Below, one piece after another: positions 14,822 to 23,603 of a stretch of DNA of 64,000 nucleotides. Below the pieces are notes generated by a model, which saw only the letters and a list, made by a program, of their open reading frames with translations, ran no database searches and was not told where the DNA came from. A program made the translations under genes and the position numbers. Location: positions 68,547 through 132,546 of the forward strand of contig JACPJW010000001.1 of assembly GCA_016187335.1 (NCBI GenBank), written 5' to 3'. The number at the start of each line of letters is the position of its first letter. The stretch's first letter is position 1. This DNA is from Candidatus Aenigmatarchaeota archaeon (GTDB taxonomy: Archaea > Aenigmatarchaeota > Aenigmatarchaeia > GW2011-AR5).

Positions 14822-15301
14822 TCAAACGTTTGTTACGCTTACTTCGTCGGTGCCGTTGTCGTACCTGACATAGCTTATTTCGCTCTTTCCGCCGCTGGTG
14901 CCGCCCCTGAAGGTTGCGTTGAATCCCATGACGCACGTGTCGTTGATGTAAGGGGTGCCCAGGGTTTCAACAAGCAGCGTGTCGTTTGCAAATCTTGTCC
15001 TGTATTTCAGCCCGCCTATTTTTTCGGGCATTGAGACGATTATCCTGCCCAGAGTCGTGTTCGTCCTTGAAACGTATTCGCGCGGTATCATGAGCTTTTC
15101 AACGGATGTTTTCATTATGTCGCACGTCTGCAGAATCTCCTTTTTGCCGACGAATTTCTTGTTCTCGTCTATGAGCGAGTTCATCGTGGAAACTATAATC
15201 CATATCATGATCAGGCTGAAAGCAACGGCAAACGCATGCATCACGAGCTGCGACTGGCCTTTACGGGAGAAGAAACTACGTTTCTCTCCCTGTACCCTCA
15301 T
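14822..15301 (-). CDS. Pilin-like protein with hairpin-coded leader
   Basis: This 159-residue protein starts MRVQGEKRSFFSRKG and continues QSQLVMHAFAVAFSLIMIWII. The leader is in frame with its palindrome (copy E). An alternative ATG at 15424 overlaps the upstream stop as ATGA and would add 41 repeat-encoded residues. The mature domain includes one CDIMK segment and a late Cys. It is part of the 11.1-17.6 kb operon-like run. Confidence 0.65.
   Translation of the reverse strand: MRVQGEKRSFFSRKGQSQLVMHAFAVAFSLIMIWIIVSTMNSLIDENKKFVGKKEILQTCDIMKTSVEKLMIPREYVSRTNTTLGRIIVSMPEKIGGLKYRTRFANDTLLVETLGTPYINDTCVMGFNATFRGGTSGGKSEISYVRYDNGTDEVSVTNV
15257..15301 (-). repeat. Leader palindrome E
   Basis: This 45-nt copy has GAGAAAC/GTTTCTTC pairing across ACGTAG. 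Its ATG is in frame with the FFSRKG cleavage motif. Confidence 0.6.
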
Positions 15302-15318
15302 TTCCTTATTATTTTTTA

Positions 15319-15424
15319 CAGAACTCTGAGAAGTTCTACCGTTTTGATTGAACTTCCTTCGAAAACCACAGGTTTTCGGGGACTCAGGAAAGCTATGCTT
15401 TCCTCGAGTTTTTGAAAAGTTCAT
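15319..15424. repeat. Nested palindrome module
   Basis: GAACTCTGAGAAGTTC precedes CCGTTTTGATTGAACTT. The usual partner arm AAAAGTTCA lies 60 nt further on, and two hairpins fill the gap (CGAAAACC/GGTTTTCG and AGGAAAGC/GCTTTCCT). Thus a dispersed repeat appears to have received two palindromes in its loop. The end supplies the ATGA overlap at 15421-15424. Confidence 0.6.
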
Positions 15425-15987
15425 CGTATCACCGATATCCTGACTTTGGTCACATTGTTCTGGTTCCTGCCCAAGTTCTCAACGACAATTTCCCGCGCGC
15501 CGGGTCCGATAACGGAGCGCTCCACAATGTCCAGATCCGTATATTCCAGACGCATTATTATCGGCATTATCTTTGGCGCCGTGAAATTGTGCGAGCCGAA
15601 TCGCGTATCAACGACGCCGTAGATTTTTATCGAGTCTATTTTTCTTTTCAGCTGCTCCTCACTGCCGCCGGTAAATGTTATGAACAGCCTTGAATCAAGC
15701 GGCTGCCTCATCTCCAGAAGATACGACAAGCCGTCGTAGTTTGTGTTGTTCTTCGTGCCGAAGCCGTTTGAAGAAACCATCGCCAAAAGCAGCCCTCCGT
15801 CAGCGGCATCTATGTAGTCATTGCTCTGGTTTATGACGTCGTTGCTCTTGTTGTTTATGTTTGTGACCAGGGAAAATGCAGCGGAGCGCCCCAGTGTCGA
15901 GTATCCTGAAGATGCCGCATCCTGCGTGAACCCGACAAAAGAAATCATGGTAAGGGCAAGCAGCGCCAGCAGCGGTAAAAGCCTCAT
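15421..15987 (-). CDS. Secreted or anchored protein of pilin-like cluster
   Basis: This 188-residue protein has an N-terminal hydrophobic stretch (MRLLPLLALLALTMISFVG) without a KG motif, so it resembles a Sec signal peptide or anchor. The rest is predicted to be extracytoplasmic with several N-x-S/T sequons and no cysteines of note. Its function is not recognised. It overlaps the downstream pilin-like frame as ATGA. Confidence 0.6.
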   Translation of the reverse strand: MRLLPLLALLALTMISFVGFTQDAASSGYSTLGRSAAFSLVTNINNKSNDVINQSNDYIDAADGGLLLAMVSSNGFGTKNNTNYDGLSYLLEMRQPLDSRLFITFTGGSEEQLKRKIDSIKIYGVVDTRFGSHNFTAPKIMPIIMRLEYTDLDIVERSVIGPGAREIVVENLGRNQNNVTKVRISVIR

Positions 15988-16043
15988 GCGATCACTAGAT
16001 AGTATGGTTTCAGGCAGTTAAAATGTTTGGGGAGCTCGCTGCT

Positions 16044-16847
16044 TCAATACTTGTTTATGCTTTTCACCTGGAGCTCTATGAAATCAGAGGCGCCTGATAG
16101 CGTGAACTCGGCGATGTAAGAAATGTTGGCTGCCGTGCTGTTAAGAACAACCCTTATTGAATTGCTCGGCAGGAACGACTCGTTCCTCGTGAACTCCGTC
16201 CATCCGGTGCCGTATGTGGAGTTGTGCAGGTCGTTTATTGCTATGAGCGATACGGGCGCTGTCACGTTCAGCGGGATTGTTTTTGTCCTCATCTGCACTA
16301 TCAGGTTCGTAGTGTTTATTGCAACGGGACTTCCTGGCGTCCCGTTTTTTCTCATCGCGAAAAGAACCGCCCTGTTTTCCAGTACAAGGTCGTTTGATCC
16401 GTCGCCGTCAATGTCGCTTTCATAGGATTCCACATGCGGCCCCGACAGTATAAGCAGGTTTCCTTCCTGGAACCTGAGGCCTTCCTGAAAAAGCTGCCTG
16501 GGCAGGAGCAGCTGGTATTTTATGGTGTCAGATTTCCCGGAAACAACGAATTCCCCGCCCTCTATGTTTTCTACCTTCAGCACGCGGATTGCTCCGGGAG
16601 CTTCCGAGGACATCTCCCTTATTACGGCGTCAACTCCTGTAAGGACCTCCCTTGCAGCGCTGAAGCGCTGGCTGGACCTGCCCTCTTCCATGAAATTGTT
16701 TATGACGCTCACGACAATGAAAGACGAAACAATGACTATGACAAAGACTATGACTTCCAGCGTTATCGTAACGCCCTTCAGAAAGTTTCGCTCTTTGCAG
16801 ATTCCCTTTTTAGAAATATTATAATCACAAAATTTTGGATTTGCCAT
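16044..16847 (-). CDS. Pilin-like membrane-anchored surface protein
   Basis: This 267-residue protein has the segment ERNFLKG before VTITLEVIVFVIVIVSSFIVV, so LKG may serve as a prepilin cleavage site after a ~25-residue leader. It is beta-rich, with a DIDGDGSNDLV calcium-binding-like loop near residue 145. Its layout resembles the protein at 11103-11807. The ATG directly abuts the stop of the upstream gene, consistent with one transcript. Confidence 0.62.
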   Translation of the reverse strand: MANPKFCDYNISKKGICKERNFLKGVTITLEVIVFVIVIVSSFIVVSVINNFMEEGRSSQRFSAAREVLTGVDAVIREMSSEAPGAIRVLKVENIEGGEFVVSGKSDTIKYQLLLPRQLFQEGLRFQEGNLLILSGPHVESYESDIDGDGSNDLVLENRAVLFAMRKNGTPGSPVAINTTNLIVQMRTKTIPLNVTAPVSLIAINDLHNSTYGTGWTEFTRNESFLPSNSIRVVLNSTAANISYIAEFTLSGASDFIELQVKSINKY

Positions 16848-17609
16848 TTAATCCCTCACAATAATCTGGACCCTGTCGGTGGTTTCATTCTTCTCCAGGA
16901 CAAGCTTCGCCGAGCCCGCCTTCACGAAATCGCCCATGATGTCGACGTCAGGATATGACAGGATTATTTCGAGGGGCGACTTGCCCTGGAAGAAAGGCAT
17001 GAATGCCTGCGGCATGAAGCCGTGTATTTTTATTAGCTGGAATTTTCCGCGGACATTCGAGCAGCCGCCTGTTGTTATCGGCAGGACGAAGCGGTTCCTT
17101 TCCTGCGCCTGGGACAGCCGCAAGTTAGCTGAAGCTGCCTGCGTCGTGTTCCTGCTGAGGTTTATGTAGCTCAGCGCCTTGCCGGAGAACACGATGCCGT
17201 AAGCCGGCGTGCCGCTTATCGCAGTGTCCTCCATGCATAAGTAGAAATTGCTCAGGTTTGACGGCGTCAGCAGGAGGAACGTCTGGTTGCCTGAAAGCTT
17301 CTGCGCATCTGCTTCTGCTGAATCATTGGCAATTCCGTTTATGTTGAATTCCAGGGCAAATGTCACAGTCTGGTTCAGCGTTATGCCCAAAGGGGGGAAG
17401 TCAAAACCAAGGATTACGATGTAGCTGCTGCTGGATTCCTTCCCGGCAAAGGTTTCCACGGACGTGCGCGCCACAAGGCCGCTGCCGGTAACCACGCCGC
17501 CTTCTGTCGGCGTTGCCGATTCAATTTTGTACGATGAGCTGCTCATCTCTATTGCAAAAACTGCCGCAGAAAGTGCAACAATAAAAGCAAAAACAAGCGC
17601 GTATTTCAT
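16848..17609 (-). CDS. Secreted protein, first gene of pilin-like operon
   Basis: This 253-residue protein has a Sec-like signal peptide (MKYALVFAFIVALSAAVFA). The mature region is rich in Ser, Thr and Asn with two Cys (YLCMEDT and GGCSNV) and no recognised domain. It is the first gene of the run extending to 11.1 kb; an AT-rich stretch (TATATTAA near 17612-17635) upstream can hold the promoter. Confidence 0.6.
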   Translation of the reverse strand: MKYALVFAFIVALSAAVFAIEMSSSSYKIESATPTEGGVVTGSGLVARTSVETFAGKESSSSYIVILGFDFPPLGITLNQTVTFALEFNINGIANDSAEADAQKLSGNQTFLLLTPSNLSNFYLCMEDTAISGTPAYGIVFSGKALSYINLSRNTTQAASANLRLSQAQERNRFVLPITTGGCSNVRGKFQLIKIHGFMPQAFMPFFQGKSPLEIILSYPDVDIMGDFVKAGSAKLVLEKNETTDRVQIIVRD

Positions 17610-17707
17610 CAGCTATATATTAACGGCTCGTATATTAAATTTGTGAGATACTAAAACGGAAATAAGGGCTCAAAGAATCGTTGGGCCAGTTACTCTTTTT
17701 GTCTTAG

Positions 17708-18145
17708 TTAAGGAATGGCTATGTCCGCAGAGAAGCTGGTTCCGCAGTTCGCTGCGAAAACTTCCACGCGCAGCGGCTTCGTGCTGTCCTTCGTGTCATA
17801 AACAATCCAGTCGTTGTATCCAGGCGGCATGGGATCCATGAAATTCAGGTCCTTCATTGCTATGTTCGAGTGCGCTTTTGTTTTCGTGGCGTTGGCATAT
17901 ATGACGTTGGCAGCCATGCCGGATAAATTGAAATTCGTTTTCTGGTTTGTGACCTGCACGGTCAGTAATGTCCCGGAAAATGACGGCGATCTGAGCCCTA
18001 AAGCCCCGACGCAGCTTTCCTTTTCCTCGTTTTTTTCAAGACCTTGTTGCGAGAACCTTGTTGCCCAAGAGCCTAGTATGCCTGCAATAGCGAGGGTAAA
18101 TGCAATAAGCAGTATAGCAGCTATAAGCGGCGAAACACCTTTCAT
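17708..18145 (-). CDS. Class III signal peptide pilin
   Basis: This 145-residue prepilin starts MKGVSPLIAAILLIAFTLAIAG at the ATG at 18145. A longer frame would overlap the upstream gene and is rejected. The mature part matches the pilin at 10600-11058 (NIAMKDLNF, DPMPPGYNDW, FAANCG), so the pair are recent paralogues. It lies 32 bp downstream of the thioredoxin-like gene. Confidence 0.85.
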   Translation of the reverse strand: MKGVSPLIAAILLIAFTLAIAGILGSWATRFSQQGLEKNEEKESCVGALGLRSPSFSGTLLTVQVTNQKTNFNLSGMAANVIYANATKTKAHSNIAMKDLNFMDPMPPGYNDWIVYDTKDSTKPLRVEVFAANCGTSFSADIAIP

Positions 18146-18177
18146 GCCTAACTTATGGGATTCCTCCCTTAAAAAGT

Positions 18178-18786
18178 TCAGTCCATCGCGCATCCTGTCA
18201 GCTGCTCGTAAAGCTGCAGCGCCTGCACGCCGATGTAAGGCGTGTTGTTGTACACGGTTGTCGGAACCTGCGTGATGCCCACCTGCTGGCATAACTGCAG
18301 GTTTGCTCCGGTGCAGTCAACGTAGAATTTCCTGTAGAAAGAGCCGAGAACCTGCAGCTGCGCCTGCGTGTTCACCTCATTGATCTGCCCGAATACAAGC
18401 AGCTGCTTCCCTGCAAGACATTCTGCAAATGACTTCTCTTTCGTGATACGTTCAAGGAATGCCTGCGTATTTACGGCGCGGTCCGTGAACAGGGCGCCGT
18501 CACTGCTCACTAAAATTTCCTGGACCTGCCTGCTGCCCGAAGCGTCGCGCGTCGCTAAAATCACCCTGTACATTCCGCTTTCTTCCTTTACATTGAGCAC
18601 CTCAACGGGGCCTTCTGTTATCGTTTCATAGATTTTTTTTACTTTATCAACGGCTGCTTCCTGCTTTGCCGTTTTCTGGCCTGTTGCAATGTAGCTGTTG
18701 TAAACAATGAAAAGTAACGCAAGAACAAGCACGGCAATCAGGCCGTAAAGCAGTCTGTTGTCTTTTGCTGCAGCTTTATCAACCAC
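18178..18786 (-). CDS. Membrane-anchored thioredoxin-fold protein
   Basis: This 202-residue protein has an N-terminal membrane anchor (LLYGLIAVLVLALLFIVYN). The C-terminal domain resembles the thioredoxin-like part of VKOR/DsbA partners: LLVFGQI, YVDCTGANLQLCQQVGITQVPTTVYNN, then YIGVQALQLYEQLTGC. The classical CxxC is missing; cysteines are spaced C-x7-C. It may assist disulphide formation in the cysteine-bearing pilins (inference). The start codon is GTG, about 27 bp downstream of an AT-rich TATA-like element. Confidence 0.6.
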   Translation of the reverse strand: MVDKAAAKDNRLLYGLIAVLVLALLFIVYNSYIATGQKTAKQEAAVDKVKKIYETITEGPVEVLNVKEESGMYRVILATRDASGSRQVQEILVSSDGALFTDRAVNTQAFLERITKEKSFAECLAGKQLLVFGQINEVNTQAQLQVLGSFYRKFYVDCTGANLQLCQQVGITQVPTTVYNNTPYIGVQALQLYEQLTGCAMD

Positions 18787-18828
18787 GGATTATACCCCAC
18801 TCTTTCCTTAATAATGCAAATAAATCTT

Positions 18829-18862
18829 TTAAAGCCGAACTTTTTAACAAAAAGTTTGATCA
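18829..18862. repeat. Dispersed hairpin repeat copy
   Basis: GAACTTTTTAAC and AAAAAGTTTGATCAAAA form a hairpin in the gap between the two membrane-anchored protein genes. Confidence 0.6.
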
Positions 18863-18869
18863 AAAATTC

Positions 18870-19265
18870 TTACACGCACGTGTAGTTGTTGTAAGTTTTC
18901 CCTGCAGGACAGTCGCTTTGCCCGCACGCATCCACTGGCTCCGTGTGCGAATCGTAATATGTTTCCTCGGGGCAGTCAGGAAACGCCCCGTACCTGAAGC
19001 ATTCCCTTTCTTTGTACAACTGCTTCTTTGAGCATGAGCCGGACTGCCAGTTCCTGCACTGGTTCGCAGGGCATTGTCCCGGCGTCAGCGCCTGCGCGAT
19101 GCTTGGATTGACTCTTGGCAGTTCCTGCGAAACGTTGGCAGCAGGTCCTGTGGGTTCGGAAGGACCCAGCTTGACTTTTCCAAGAAAAATTAAAGCAAAA
19201 ATAGCGATTACAATAACAACTCCGGCAACGAGGTAGTTTCTGTTCTTTCCGTCAAAAGTCGCCAT
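18870..19265 (-). CDS. Membrane-anchored cysteine-rich surface protein
   Basis: This 131-residue protein has one N-terminal membrane segment (YLVAGVVIVIAIFALIFLG), a Pro/Ser linker, and an extracellular cysteine-rich region with about ten Cys (CPANQCRNW, SCSKKQ, ECF, CPEE, ACGQSDCPAG, YTCV). This suggests a disulphide-rich small domain. It lies next to a thioredoxin-fold protein and close to the adhesin. Function is not recognised. Confidence 0.6.
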   Translation of the reverse strand: MATFDGKNRNYLVAGVVIVIAIFALIFLGKVKLGPSEPTGPAANVSQELPRVNPSIAQALTPGQCPANQCRNWQSGSCSKKQLYKERECFRYGAFPDCPEETYYDSHTEPVDACGQSDCPAGKTYNNYTCV

Positions 19266-19374
19266 TCTTATCGTTTATCTAATTGTTGCAGCGGTTTATA
19301 AAAGTGATGCCGTTTTGTGCATGGTATTGTTTCTTCTTTTTATGTGAGTTTACGGTGCTCAAGAACAAGTAATC

Positions 19375-19424
19375 TTAACTTTAATAGTTAACTTTAAATA
19401 TTAAACTTAACTAATAAGTTTTAT
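19375..19424 (+). promoter_or_regulatory. AT-rich operator/promoter with repeated TTAACTTTAA sites
   Basis: The stretch contains TTAACTTTAA twice in direct orientation and TTAAACTTAA inverted. They overlap a TATA-like TTTAAATATTAA about 35 bp before the ATG at 19435. Such half-sites around a TATA box fit repressor binding; the HTH protein encoded next is the obvious candidate (inference). Confidence 0.5.
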
Positions 19425-19434
19425 ATGACCATCT

Positions 19435-19626
19435 ATGGCGCTCTATGACGAAGTCAAGGGCCGCGTCCATGCATCGCTGGGAAAAGAACCGCTGCCCATC
19501 AAGGTTATCGCTGACAAATGCTCGCTTTCCGTTAGCACTGCTTCTAAGTACTGCCACATTCTTGCCGCAGAAGGCAGGGCAGAAATCAAAAAGTACGGCA
19601 ACATGAAGCTGGTGAGAAAGAAATGA
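19435..19626 (+). CDS. Small winged-helix/HTH regulator
   Basis: This 63-residue protein carries one helix-turn-helix (PIKVIADKCSLSVSTASKYCHILAAEGRAEI) followed by a wing-like KKYGNMKLV. It overlaps the adhesin gene as ATGA, so both are translated from one mRNA. It probably controls its own promoter and thus the adhesin. An HTH of this size may act as a dimer. Confidence 0.7.
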   Translation: MALYDEVKGRVHASLGKEPLPIKVIADKCSLSVSTASKYCHILAAEGRAEIKKYGNMKLVRKK

Positions 19627-22600
19627 TGCTGAACCACACCCCGAGGAGAGAAGGAGAAAATAAGCAGTTCCGGTTTGGCATTCTTTGTGTAGCACTCCTT
19701 CTCTCCTTCATATTTTTCGCTTCGCTTGCCCATGCCGCCGTCCCGAACACGATGAATTTCCAGGCAAAGCTCACGGACACGAGCAACGTGCTTCTCACGG
19801 ACACGTACAACTTCACCTTTCGCATATTCAACGTCGTATCAGGCGGGACATACCTGTGGTCGGAAAACCAGGTGATTTACGTGGACAACGGCATCGTCAA
19901 CGCACTGCTCGGCAACAACACGCTTCTCAATTTATCGTTCGACGAATCGTACTGGCTGGAAATACGAATAGGCTCGGAAACCCTTACGCCAAGACGGCAG
20001 CTGGCAACGAGCGCCTACGCCTTCCGCGCGAATGTATCCGACGACCTCGTCTGCACGTCATGCGTCGGCAGCGGCGATATTGCAACCAACGCCGTCACGA
20101 CATCAAAAATAACCAATGATGCTGTTACATCAGCAAAGCTGGCTGATGATTTATCACTGGAAGGAAACCTGTCAGCTGCTTCAAGCCTGCTGTTTGTCAA
20201 CAACCAGAGCAGGTTTGCAGGTATCAATACTACGGCGCCGACGCAGACGCTGACATCTGTCGGAACACTAAATGTAACAAATAATGCAGGAATCCTGGGA
20301 TTATTCCAGGATGCGAACGCAAGGGTCGGCATAGGGGCGGCATCGCCGATAACTAATCTTGACATCCGCGGCAACGCAAACGCGTCGGGATTCCTGAATG
20401 CAACTGTCTTACAGTCAATAGGGAACACGTATCTTGCAACATCTACGGGGAGCGTTGGAGTAGGAACATCTTTGCCTTTGTACACGCTGGACGTCCGCGG
20501 CAACATCAACGCCAGCGGCTTCCTGAACGCCTCGCAGATATGCTTCCGCACGGACTGCCGCACCGAATGGCCCTCAGCGATATCAGGCTGGGCGACCACG
20601 GCTACGCTTGTCTACAACGACACGGCCGGCGTGAACGTGAGCATAGGCAGCAGCTCAGCCGCGCCCGCCGGGTACAAAGTGCTTATTGCCGGCAGCGTGA
20701 ATATCACCGGCATATTGAACGCTTCTTCCCTCGCTGACAGCATAGTGACGAGCGGCGCGATAGCCACGAATGCCGTGACAGCGAGCAAAATTACTGCCGG
20801 AGCTGTGACTTCGGCCAAGCTTGCGCAGGACCTCACATTAGAAGGCAACTTGTCTGCCGGCTCGAACATATTCTATGTCAGCAACAACACGAGGGCTGTG
20901 GGAATTAACACCACGTCGCCAACCCAGACATTAACCGTCGTGGGCCAGGCCAACATAACCGGAGGAGCGGGCAATATTGTCGGGCTGTTCGTCAATGACC
21001 TGGGAAGGGTGGCCATAAACACGTCTGTCCCTCAGGCGCTCCTGCACATAAACGCCTCTACTACTGCAACTCCTTTCAGGATAACCACGAACGCCAATGC
21101 GTCTACGTTCGTGGTAGACGGCGGCGGGCGTGTAGGCATAGGAACAGCATCGCCTGACCATAAGCTGCATGTTTTCGGGGATATCAACGCAACAGGAACA
21201 ATATACGGCAACATCAACGCCACCGCAGCTGACCTGGAGTGCACGGGCTGCGTGGGCTCGGACGACCTGGCGACAAGCGCGGTCACGGCATCGAAGATAG
21301 CCAGCGGAGCTGTCACGTCAGCGAAGCTCGCGCAGGATCTGACGATCGAGGGGAACCTGTCCGTGGCATCATCATTATTTTACGTTGCCAACAACACGAG
21401 GCGCGTCGGGGTGGGAACGACAAGCCCGCTTGGTCCGTTTCATGTGACCACAAGCACTGTACCCAACATTCTTGTCGTAAACATAAGCTCAGGCTTGGGC
21501 GTCGGCACAGCGACCCCGAATTACGCAGGCATCGGCGGGCTGGGCGTGACCATTGAGAATACGAACGGCGGCGCGTTTGAGCTTGTCCAGCTGAACAATA
21601 CCGGCTCCGTGACGATAGGAGGCGTAGAAGGCATCGTAAAGAGCGGCGCGACCGCGACGCTTACAGCAGACATGTACTTTGCCAAGGACGCCGCAGGCGA
21701 CACGGCCTCGGGCTACACGGTATTCAGGACAAAGACAGCTTCAGGATCACTCACTGAGCGGCTGAGGATAACAAGCAACGGCAGCTTCGTGTTTGGCAGC
21801 GATGGAATAGCAGACCAGACTCTGGATGTCACGGGCGGCGGCTATATTTCAGGCAGCCTTGGCGTCGGAACAGCGAGTCCGCTTGGAATAATCCACGCCG
21901 CAAGGGGCGACGGCAACAACCTGATTGTATACGAGCGCACCGGAGGCAACGCAGGCCGCTGGAACACATGGATAAGCGAGTTCGGTGCAGGGAGCAGAGG
22001 AAGCCTGTGGTTTGAATCGACTGTATCCACAGGAGATTTTGTAATTCGCAACAGCGCAGTGCAGGACGTATTCTATGTTGACACGACGCCGGGCTTCACA
22101 GGAATAAACCTGACTGCTCCGCAGGCTTTGCTTCACTTAAACGCGTCAAGTACGGTTAATTCATTCAGGATATCCACAAATACGAATCCAACCGCAGTCA
22201 TCGTGAATGGCACTGGCAGCTTAGGCCTTGGCCTTATTGATCCTAGAGCCACGCTGGAAATTGCCAACAGATCAGCGACGGATGCGTTTGGCACGAATCT
22301 TACGGCAATTCAGATAGACCACCAGAGCGAGAACGCTCCTTGGCTGTTCCTCAGCGACCCGGCGAGGGTAACAAGTTACGGCTGGAAATTCTTCCATTCG
22401 CATCTTAGCGGCGACCTTTACATCAACAGGAGGTCGAATGACGCTGAGTATGAAGTCATCCGTTTTACGCGCGATTCCGCTAAGGTCACTATCAACGGCA
22501 GCGTGGGTATAAACACGACGACGTCGACGGCATTGTTAGCCCTGAATCCCGCAGCCAACGTTGTTGGCCTGAACATAACCGGCACAGGGACCCAGGCTAA

Positions 22601-23408
22601 TCACTACATCTATGTGCAAAGCTCAACGGGCTCGCCTGTATTTCTAGTGAATTCAACCGGTGTCGGCATCGGGACAGGGAGTCCTAATACATATTTATCC
22701 GGCGACCCTAATGGCTTGGTGATTTCGACCAGCTTTGCTGCTTCAAACCGCGCGGCTTTGGTTCTGGTCGGGAATCGCGGCTCGGCCGACAATAGCGAAG
22801 CACTGGCGAGAATCCGGTTTGCCAACAACGAAAGCGGCAACCCGCAAAAAATCAATGCCGAGATAGCCGCGGTAATGGACGCCACGGCAAACGTCAACAG
22901 CTCCAACCTGGTGTTTTACACACATCCGCCCGGGACTGCTGGTGGAGCTCCTACAGAAAGAATGAGGATAAACAGCACGGGCAGTGTCGGAATAAACGAC
23001 TCCACACCTGACGGAGTTTTTGACGTGGATGTGAGCGGGACACCGAACGCGTTGGTTGTAACGGAGACGGGCGCTGTTTCTATCGCGTCAAAAACCGCTT
23101 TTAAAGTCAAGAGAACTACCAGCGTTTCAACGTCCTCCGTGACTATTTTTAATATCGATAACGACGGACCATTCGGCTTCAAGGGCGGGCTGGCCCTTGT
23201 TCAGGGCACTGACGCCGCTGACTCGAATCAGCACTTCTTTGATGTCGTAGCCGTGAGCCGCGCTGGCGGAGTCTATAACATATCTTCCACCGGAAACGGG
23301 GCTGGGCGGGCATACAGCAACATTAATGGTATTAGCTTTAATCTGTCAATGTCGGAGAACACCTACAACGTGGCTGTGACAGTCATCGGCATGGACCAGG
23401 CGCAGTAG
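19623..23408 (+). CDS. Giant secreted adhesin with tail-fibre-like repeats
   Basis: This 1,261-residue protein has a Sec signal peptide (about residues 17-38, ending SLAHA). An N-terminal domain of the NFQAKLTDTSN type follows, as seen in many bacterial tail-fibre-like surface proteins. It then carries many beta modules: RVGIGTASP, LDVRGNINASG and repeated blocks of AVTASKI, AVTSAKLAQDL, LEGNLS. Two CxxCVGS motifs recur. N-x-S/T sequons are very frequent. There is no C-terminal S74 protease or coiled coil, although decayed copies of such a tail lie downstream. It is translationally coupled to the HTH gene. Confidence 0.78.
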   Translation: MMLNHTPRREGENKQFRFGILCVALLLSFIFFASLAHAAVPNTMNFQAKLTDTSNVLLTDTYNFTFRIFNVVSGGTYLWSENQVIYVDNGIVNALLGNNTLLNLSFDESYWLEIRIGSETLTPRRQLATSAYAFRANVSDDLVCTSCVGSGDIATNAVTTSKITNDAVTSAKLADDLSLEGNLSAASSLLFVNNQSRFAGINTTAPTQTLTSVGTLNVTNNAGILGLFQDANARVGIGAASPITNLDIRGNANASGFLNATVLQSIGNTYLATSTGSVGVGTSLPLYTLDVRGNINASGFLNASQICFRTDCRTEWPSAISGWATTATLVYNDTAGVNVSIGSSSAAPAGYKVLIAGSVNITGILNASSLADSIVTSGAIATNAVTASKITAGAVTSAKLAQDLTLEGNLSAGSNIFYVSNNTRAVGINTTSPTQTLTVVGQANITGGAGNIVGLFVNDLGRVAINTSVPQALLHINASTTATPFRITTNANASTFVVDGGGRVGIGTASPDHKLHVFGDINATGTIYGNINATAADLECTGCVGSDDLATSAVTASKIASGAVTSAKLAQDLTIEGNLSVASSLFYVANNTRRVGVGTTSPLGPFHVTTSTVPNILVVNISSGLGVGTATPNYAGIGGLGVTIENTNGGAFELVQLNNTGSVTIGGVEGIVKSGATATLTADMYFAKDAAGDTASGYTVFRTKTASGSLTERLRITSNGSFVFGSDGIADQTLDVTGGGYISGSLGVGTASPLGIIHAARGDGNNLIVYERTGGNAGRWNTWISEFGAGSRGSLWFESTVSTGDFVIRNSAVQDVFYVDTTPGFTGINLTAPQALLHLNASSTVNSFRISTNTNPTAVIVNGTGSLGLGLIDPRATLEIANRSATDAFGTNLTAIQIDHQSENAPWLFLSDPARVTSYGWKFFHSHLSGDLYINRRSNDAEYEVIRFTRDSAKVTINGSVGINTTTSTALLALNPAANVVGLNITGTGTQANHYIYVQSSTGSPVFLVNSTGVGIGTGSPNTYLSGDPNGLVISTSFAASNRAALVLVGNRGSADNSEALARIRFANNESGNPQKINAEIAAVMDATANVNSSNLVFYTHPPGTAGGAPTERMRINSTGSVGINDSTPDGVFDVDVSGTPNALVVTETGAVSIASKTAFKVKRTTSVSTSSVTIFNIDNDGPFGFKGGLALVQGTDAADSNQHFFDVVAVSRAGGVYNISSTGNGAGRAYSNINGISFNLSMSENTYNVAVTVIGMDQAQ

Positions 23409-23409
23409 G

Positions 23410-23553
23410 GTGAATCTTGAGCAAGATAGAAGAGATAAGAAAAACGTGCGTCTAAAAAAGAAATAAAATGCTAAGCAGGAGCTCGCGGCGCTAAAAGCGG
23501 ATGTTTCAGAAATAAAGGCGCTGCTGAAGAACGGCGCGAACGGCGGGAAGTGA
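23410..23553 (+). pseudogene. Decayed adhesin-type 3' end, copy 1
   Basis: Immediately after the adhesin stop, a frame reads LEQD...KKK, a stop, then QELAALKADVSEIKALL and KNGANGGK-stop. This is a coiled-coil tail typical of tail-fibre proteins. One in-frame stop interrupts it, and it is in a different frame from the adhesin. Two more versions occur at 24255-24347 and 24851-24953. Confidence 0.6.
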
Positions 23554-23603
23554 AGCAAACTTCTTCCGATAAATATTTAATATCTCAGGACCTGAATATT
23601 ACT

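Noticed and set aside
19623-23408. Tail-fibre-like protein as evidence of a prophage
   Set aside because: No capsid, terminase, portal or integrase genes are nearby. Such repeats are common in surface adhesins and this one has a signal peptide.
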